From positions 12,695 to 76,694 of the forward strand of contig CAZWAY010000027.1 of the NCBI GenBank assembly GCA_964631945.1: a stretch of DNA of 64,000 nucleotides, read 5' to 3'. The DNA is from JABFRZ01 sp964631945 (lineage in GTDB: Bacteria; Planctomycetota; UBA1135; GCA-002686595). This document shows, one piece after another, positions 59,666 to 64,000 of the stretch (position 1 is the first letter of the stretch; the number at the start of each line of letters is the position of its first letter). The translations under genes and the position numbers were made by a program. The notes beneath the pieces were generated by a model. That model saw only the letters and a program-made list of their open reading frames with translations. It ran no database searches and was not told the origin of the DNA.

Positions 59666-59908
59666 GGCTGACGAGACGCTGCGGGTCGGGGGAGCGACTC
59701 AGGCTATCCCGGCGGCGCGCGGCTGACGAGGCGTGGGACGCGCATCCCGCGCTCGTGCGGCGAGCGCGTGCGGTCGTCCCCGACCGGGGTAACGGCTCCA
59801 TCCCGGGGCTGCACGCTCGCGGCGTTCCGCACCGCCTCGCGCGCGGAACTCACCAGGCCGCGCGAGTCCAGGCTTGCTCCCCATGCACGGGCCCCTGATC
59901 CTCTGCGC
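59666..59908. other. 243-bp divergent gap, nothing clear
   Basis: This is the region between the divergent thioredoxin/TPR and BatD-like genes. TAGCCT on the minus strand about 35 nt before ATG 59665 is a possible -10 without a -35. No ORF or hairpin of note. Confidence 0.4.
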
Positions 59909-61084
59909 GTGGATCCGTTCGCTCGTCTCGCGCGCCCCGTGCTGCTGCTGGTGGCCACCCTGGGCCCGCAACGCGCGGCCGCCGTCCAGGAGGAGCCGCG
60001 CCCGCGCCTCGAAGGACTGGGGGGCGCCGAGGGCGCGCTGCAGTCGGCCGCGCTCGAGGACGTGAGCGCTCTGGGCCTGGCCTTCGTCGAACTCGTGCTC
60101 GAGCGCGACACGGTGCTGGTCGGTGAGGCCTTCGCGCTGCACCTGCGCTTCGGCTTCGAGCCCGAGTTCCTGCGCTCGAACCTGGTCCAGCTCTTCCAGC
60201 GCGAGCTGGACGTCCCCGCCCAGCTGTTCGCACCCGAGCTCGAGGCTCTCGACGGCGCGCTCGCGCTCCCGCCCGGCGAGCCGGCGGACGGCGTACGCGT
60301 GGCCCTGGGCGAGAGCGTGGTGCGCGCGCTGCCGCGCCCCGAGCGCACGCTCGACGGACGTCGCTACCGTGAGTTCGAGCTCGTGCGGCGCTTCGTGGCC
60401 ACGCGCCCGGGCGAACTCGTCCTGGCGGCGCCGCGCATGCGTTTCGCCCAGGCCACGCGCTTCGAGGACGACTTCGTGCAGGGCCGCCGGGCGCTCGACC
60501 GACGCGACGTGCTCGTGCGCGGCCGCGCCCTGCGCCTGGCGGTGCAGCCCCTGCCGGAGGCGGGCCGCCCGGCGGAGTTCAGCGGCGCGATCGGGCAATT
60601 CACCCTGCGCGTCGAGGCCGAGCCGCGCGAGCTCGCCGCCGGCGAGAGTCTGGCGCTGCGCGTGGTGGTCGAGCGCCAGGGCGAGCTCGGCGACCTCTCG
60701 CACTGCGAAGCACCGCGTCTCGACGCGCTGGCGGGCTTCCATCTGCGCGGCAGCCTGGCCGAGCGCGAGCCCGGGCGCCTGACGGTGCGCTACGACCTCG
60801 TGCCCGCGGACGCCGGAGTGCGCATGCTGCCGCCGGTGCGCTTCGTCTTCTTCGACCCCACGCCGCCGGCCGGCTACCGCACGCTCGTGAGCGAGCCGAT
60901 CGCCTTGCAGGTGCGCCCCGCCGCACGCAGCGCGCCGGACGCACCCTCGGCGCCGAGCGCCCGGGACGGGACCGCCGACTCCGGCAAGTGGGCGCTCGCG
61001 CTGATCGGCCTGGCGGGGCTCGTGCTCCTGGCACTGCTCGCCGTCCAGGTACGCGCCCGACGATCCCGCCGCCTCCGACCCTAG
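59909..61084 (+). CDS. BatD-like membrane protein
   Basis: This 391-residue protein starts at GTG 59909, with signal peptide LARPVLLLVATLGPQRAAA. Beta-sandwich modules with LVELVLERDTVLVGEAFALH and FTLRVEAEPRELAAGESLAL followed by LRVVVERQGELGDL are the pattern of BatD/oxygen-tolerance family proteins. ADAGVRMLPPVRFVFFDP follows. One C-terminal TM helix (ALALIGLAGLVLLALLAVQV) anchors it, with a short basic tail. BatD normally works with VWA proteins BatA/BatB and a MoxR ATPase; these are not adjacent here. The stop shares a CTAG with the stop of the convergent POT gene. Confidence 0.7.
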   Translation: MDPFARLARPVLLLVATLGPQRAAAVQEEPRPRLEGLGGAEGALQSAALEDVSALGLAFVELVLERDTVLVGEAFALHLRFGFEPEFLRSNLVQLFQRELDVPAQLFAPELEALDGALALPPGEPADGVRVALGESVVRALPRPERTLDGRRYREFELVRRFVATRPGELVLAAPRMRFAQATRFEDDFVQGRRALDRRDVLVRGRALRLAVQPLPEAGRPAEFSGAIGQFTLRVEAEPRELAAGESLALRVVVERQGELGDLSHCEAPRLDALAGFHLRGSLAEREPGRLTVRYDLVPADAGVRMLPPVRFVFFDPTPPAGYRTLVSEPIALQVRPAARSAPDAPSAPSARDGTADSGKWALALIGLAGLVLLALLAVQVRARRSRRLRP

Positions 61085-62598
61085 GGAGAAGGCTCGTCCG
61101 CGGCCACCAGGCGCTGGAGCGGACGCCGGAGCGCCCACATCCCCAGCGCACCGGCCATCGCGATCGCGGCGATCGTCAGGAACAGGCTCTGCTGCGAGAA
61201 GCCGTGGAAGGCGTGCGCGATGCGCCCGCCCACGTAGGAGCCGACCGAGATCGAGAGGAACCACACGCCCATCATCAGGCCGGCCACCCGATCCGGCGCC
61301 AGGCGCGTCATGACCGAGAGCCCCACGGCCGACAGGCACACCTCGCCGATCGAGTGCGAGACGTAGGTCACGACCAGGAACATCCCGCTGACGCGCGTGC
61401 CCGGCCCGCCCGCCACGACCTCGGCCGCGCCCCGTTCCATGGCCAGGAAGCCGAGCCCGACGAACAGGAGCCCGAGCGCGAACTTGATCGGGTGCGAGGG
61501 ATCACGGCGTCCGAGCTTGAGCCACAGCAGCGCGAAGGTCGGCGAGAGCACGATGGTCGCGATCGCGTTGACGTTCTGGTACCAGCCGGGCGCGAACTCG
61601 ATCCCGAGGAGCGTGCCGCGCGTCTGGTCCACGGCGAACAGGTTGAGGGTCGAACCGGCCTGCTCGAAGGCCGACCAGAACAGGCACGAAGCGGTGAAGT
61701 ACACCAGGATCGCGAGCAGACGCCGACGCTCGGAGGGCGACCAGCGACCGGAGAAGATGCGCACGAAGACGATCACCGTCAGCAGCGTCAGGAAGATGCC
61801 GAAGTACTGGTCGATGACCGTGACCGTGAGCTTCCCCGCGCGCGTCAGCAGGACGACGGTCAGGATCGTGCCCACCAGCAGCGCGAGCCCACCCGCGAGC
61901 ATGCGCTTGTCGGCCGCGCTCGGTGGCGTGCTCGGCGCGGCCCCGGCCGTGCCCAGGTAGCGGTTGCCGCGCACGTACTGCACGATGCCGAACAGCATCC
62001 CGACCGCGGCCGAGCCGAAGCCGAGCTGCCAGGCGTAGTGCGGATCGAGCCCCTGGCGCTCCAGGAACGCGCGCACGCTCGAGTGCTGGGCCAGGAACGG
62101 CGCTGCGAGCTGGCCCAGGAACGAGCCCAGGTTGATGCCCATGTAGAACAGCGAGAAGGCCGCGTCGCGCCGCGTGTCGTCCTTCGCATACAGCCCCCCC
62201 ACCACCGCGCTCACGTTGGGCTTCAGGAGCCCGGTGCCGAGCACGACCAGCAGCAGTCCGGCGAAGAACGCGAGCGTGTCGTGCACCGCGATCACGGCGT
62301 GCCCGGCCATGATCAGGATGCCGCCCCACAGCACCGCGCGCCGCTGACCGAGGAAGCGGTCGGCCAGCCAACCGCCCGGCACCGACATCAGGTAGATCAG
62401 CGCCAGATAGATGTGGTAGAGCGACGAGGCGCTGTCGTCGCCGAAGCCGAGCCCGCCCTCCACCACCGCCGCCGCCAGGAAGGGCGTCAGCAGCGAGCGC
62501 ATCCCGTAGAAGCTCCAGCGCTCCCACATCTCGGTGAAGAAGAGCGTGGCCAGACCGCGCGGGTGGCCGAGGAAGCTCCGGTCGTGCTCTGAGCGCAT
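61081..62598 (-). CDS. POT/PTR-family proton-dependent oligopeptide transporter
   Basis: This 505-residue MFS-type transporter of the POT family starts at ATG 62598, MRSEHDRSFLGHPRGLATLF, where POT proteins typically begin; the longer ATG 62643 is less likely. The diagnostic ExxERFxYY-type motif is FFTEMWERWSFYGMRSLL in TM1. LADRFLGQRRAVLWGG follows TM2-3, and GTGLLKPNVSAVVGGLY and FSLFYMGINLGSF complete the PTR2 signature. About 14 TM helices; FWSAFEQAGSTLNLFA is the conserved TM7 FWxxxxQ region. It imports di/tripeptides with protons. It ends in a CTAG shared with the convergent BatD-like gene. Confidence 0.9.
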   Translation of the reverse strand: MRSEHDRSFLGHPRGLATLFFTEMWERWSFYGMRSLLTPFLAAAVVEGGLGFGDDSASSLYHIYLALIYLMSVPGGWLADRFLGQRRAVLWGGILIMAGHAVIAVHDTLAFFAGLLLVVLGTGLLKPNVSAVVGGLYAKDDTRRDAAFSLFYMGINLGSFLGQLAAPFLAQHSSVRAFLERQGLDPHYAWQLGFGSAAVGMLFGIVQYVRGNRYLGTAGAAPSTPPSAADKRMLAGGLALLVGTILTVVLLTRAGKLTVTVIDQYFGIFLTLLTVIVFVRIFSGRWSPSERRRLLAILVYFTASCLFWSAFEQAGSTLNLFAVDQTRGTLLGIEFAPGWYQNVNAIATIVLSPTFALLWLKLGRRDPSHPIKFALGLLFVGLGFLAMERGAAEVVAGGPGTRVSGMFLVVTYVSHSIGEVCLSAVGLSVMTRLAPDRVAGLMMGVWFLSISVGSYVGGRIAHAFHGFSQQSLFLTIAAIAMAGALGMWALRRPLQRLVAADEPSP

Positions 62599-62644
62599 GC
62601 GCAGGGGCTGGGCGGCGGATCGCCGCCGTTGCGGGCGGCTCATT

Positions 62645-62667
62645 GAACACCGGCGTACGCCGGGTTC
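62645..62667. promoter_or_regulatory. long palindrome in the divergent POT/acyltransferase gap
   Basis: CCGGCG-TA-CGCCGG (62650-62663) is a perfect 14-bp palindrome extended by GAAC/GTTC on either side, with one unpaired A. It lies about 47 bp before the POT start and 33 bp before the acyltransferase start, as expected for a shared operator. Confidence 0.45.
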
Positions 62668-62699
62668 CCACGCCCAGACTGGAATCCTCGCGCGCAGGA

Positions 62700-64000
62700 G
62701 TGCCAGACTCGCCGCGCTTGCAGCGCCTGCTCCTCGCCCTCGCGCGCCGCGCGGTACGCCTCTACTACCGCGTGAAGCACCTGGGCGGCCCGCTGCCGGC
62801 CCACGGTCCGCTGCTCTTGGTCGGGAACCACCCGAACGGCCTGGTGGATCCCGTGCTGGTGGCCGAGGCCTCGCGGCGCGTGGTGCGCTTCCTCGGCAAG
62901 GCGCCGCTGTTCGAGATGCCGCTGCTCGGCAGCGTCCTGCGCGGACTCGCGGCCCTGCCGGTCCATCGCGCCGAGGACGGCGCCGGCACGGCTGCCAACG
63001 AGCACACCTTCGCGGCCGTGTTCGCGGCCCTCGAGCGGGGCGAGGTCGTGTGCCTGTTCCCCGAGGGCAAGAGCCACGACGAGCCCGCGCTGCAGACGCT
63101 CAAGACCGGCGCCGCGCGCATGGCGCTCGGAGCCGAGGCGCACGCGGGCTGGGGCCTGGGCGTACGCATCGCCCCGGTCGGCCTGGTGTACCGGGCCAAG
63201 CCGCACTTCCGCAGCCGCGTCGCGGTCTGGACCGGCGTCCCGCTCGAGGTCGGCGAGCTGCGCGCGGCGTACGAGCGCGATCCGCGCGCCGCGGTGCAGG
63301 CGCTCACCGAGCGCATCGCCGCGGGCCTGCGCGCCGTGACCCTGGACCTGGAGCGCTGGGAGGACTTGCCGCTGCTCGAACTGGCCGAGCGCATCCTGTT
63401 CTCCGAGCGCGCCGGGCGCCTCGAACGCGTGCAGGCCTTCGCGCGCGCGCTACGGACGCTGCGCGCGCGCGAGCCGCGCCGGGTGGACGAGCTCGGCGCG
63501 CGCATCGCGAGCTTCGGCGAGCGCACGGCGCGCCTCGGCCTCGAGCCCCACGACCTGCCCGAGCGGCTCGAACTGCCCTACCGCGCCGGGCCGGTCGTGC
63601 GCTTCGCGCTGCGCAACCTGGGTTTCCTGCTGGTGGGGCTGCCGCTGGCGGCGGTGGGCGCGCTCTTCTGGTTCCTGCCCCAGCGCCTGGCGGGCGCGCT
63701 GCCCCGACGCTTCGCCACGCGCGACGTCCTGGCCACGGCCCGCATCCTGGCCGGAGCGCTGTTCTTCCCGTCGTGGCTGGCCCTCGCCGCCGTGCTGGTC
63801 GGATGGCGCGCGGGGCCCGCGTGGGCGGCACTGGTGGTCCTCGCGGCTCCGCCCCTGGGGCTCGCGGCCCTGGCCTTCCGCGACTGGCGCGGCGCGGTCA
63901 CGGGCGAGATCCGCACCTTCCTGCGCCTGGCCTCGCGCCGGCGCCTGCGCGCGAGCCTTGTGGCCGAGCGCGCCGAGCTGGCGGCCGAACTCGAGCAGCT
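62700..64000 (+). CDS. PlsC-like acyltransferase with C-terminal membrane region, truncated by window edge
   Basis: The frame is open from GTG 62700 to the window end (433 codons). The acyltransferase block I is LLLVGNHPNGLVDPVLVAEA, the His-x5-Asp variant of the PlsC active site seen in two-domain glycerolipid acyltransferases. Block III is VVCLFPEGKSHDEP (PEG motif). Residues ~60-200 carry the catalytic domain, followed by a helical segment (~215-290). Two pairs of TM helices follow near residues 300-325 and 350-395 (FALRNLGFLLVGLPLAAVGA, LALAAVLVGWRAGPAW). It probably acylates glycerol-phosphate or lysophospholipid at the inner membrane. AGGAG abuts the GTG. Confidence 0.82.
   Translation, partial: MPDSPRLQRLLLALARRAVRLYYRVKHLGGPLPAHGPLLLVGNHPNGLVDPVLVAEASRRVVRFLGKAPLFEMPLLGSVLRGLAALPVHRAEDGAGTAANEHTFAAVFAALERGEVVCLFPEGKSHDEPALQTLKTGAARMALGAEAHAGWGLGVRIAPVGLVYRAKPHFRSRVAVWTGVPLEVGELRAAYERDPRAAVQALTERIAAGLRAVTLDLERWEDLPLLELAERILFSERAGRLERVQAFARALRTLRAREPRRVDELGARIASFGERTARLGLEPHDLPERLELPYRAGPVVRFALRNLGFLLVGLPLAAVGALFWFLPQRLAGALPRRFATRDVLATARILAGALFFPSWLALAAVLVGWRAGPAWAALVVLAAPPLGLAALAFRDWRGAVTGEIRTFLRLASRRRLRASLVAERAELAAELEQ

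Overview
This window is very GC-rich bacterial chromosome with almost exclusively G or C at third codon positions. It is densely packed with genes that often overlap by 4 bp (GTGA or ATGA). The gene content suggests an uncultured Planctomycetota-like organism: an ECF sigma factor paired with a transmembrane Ser/Thr kinase, a secreted caspase-family protein with a DUF4384-like domain, several lipoproteins, sulfatase-fold proteins, HEAT-VWA and BatD-like proteins, GatCAB and SelB. No rRNA or ribosomal protein gene is present, so this placement is an inference. There is no prophage, CRISPR array or intact insertion sequence.

Layout. 0-9.5 kb: the 3' part of tgt, an SH3-domain secreted protein with a coupled tiny Cys protein, comF, a membrane protein, the gatC-gatA-gatB operon and two membrane proteins. 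9.5-12.7 kb: guaB-guaA (GMP synthesis) on the minus strand, with a well-formed promoter and a candidate small RNA upstream. 12.9-17 kb: surface polysaccharide genes (a Gfo/Idh-epimerase fusion, a GT4 glycosyltransferase and a polyprenyl-phosphate sugar transferase). 17-20.6 kb: a homodimeric-type pyruvate dehydrogenase E1 coupled to a Nudix hydrolase. 20.6-27.8 kb: a four-gene minus-strand row of secreted caspase, lipoprotein, Ser/Thr kinase and ECF sigma factor. This looks like one trans-envelope signalling unit and is one of the two most interesting loci. 27.8-31.4 kb: a frameshifted nucleotidyltransferase remnant, a long rho, pyrE and tRNA-Pro(CGG). 31.4-43 kb: HEAT-VWA protein, a membrane protein with a long linker, a cobalamin-type binding lipoprotein, selB, a YhcC-type radical SAM protein, a zinc-ribbon coiled-coil protein, an M18 aminopeptidase, an SDR, a DUF2270 protein and a 7Fe ferredoxin. 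43-53 kb: envelope or secreted enzymes (SGNH hydrolase, two sulfatase-fold proteins, a PHP-domain protein, a polytopic membrane protein, a lipoprotein) plus cutC. 53.3-55.7 kb: a degenerate-GGDEF coiled-coil protein followed by an actin closely resembling magnetosome MamK, closed by a strong terminator. This is the second highlighted locus. 55.7-64 kb: a TPR lipoprotein, a 179-bp MITE-like inverted-repeat element whose end supplies a stop codon, a thioredoxin-fold/TPR protein, a BatD-like protein, a POT transporter and a truncated acyltransferase.

Expression signals. The best promoters fit a TTGNNN-N17-TANNNT pattern; the clearest precedes tRNA-Pro. For at least six protein genes the -10-like hexamer ends only 6-8 nt before the start codon, which implies leaderless mRNAs. 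All functional statements come from reading motifs by eye. No database search was possible.
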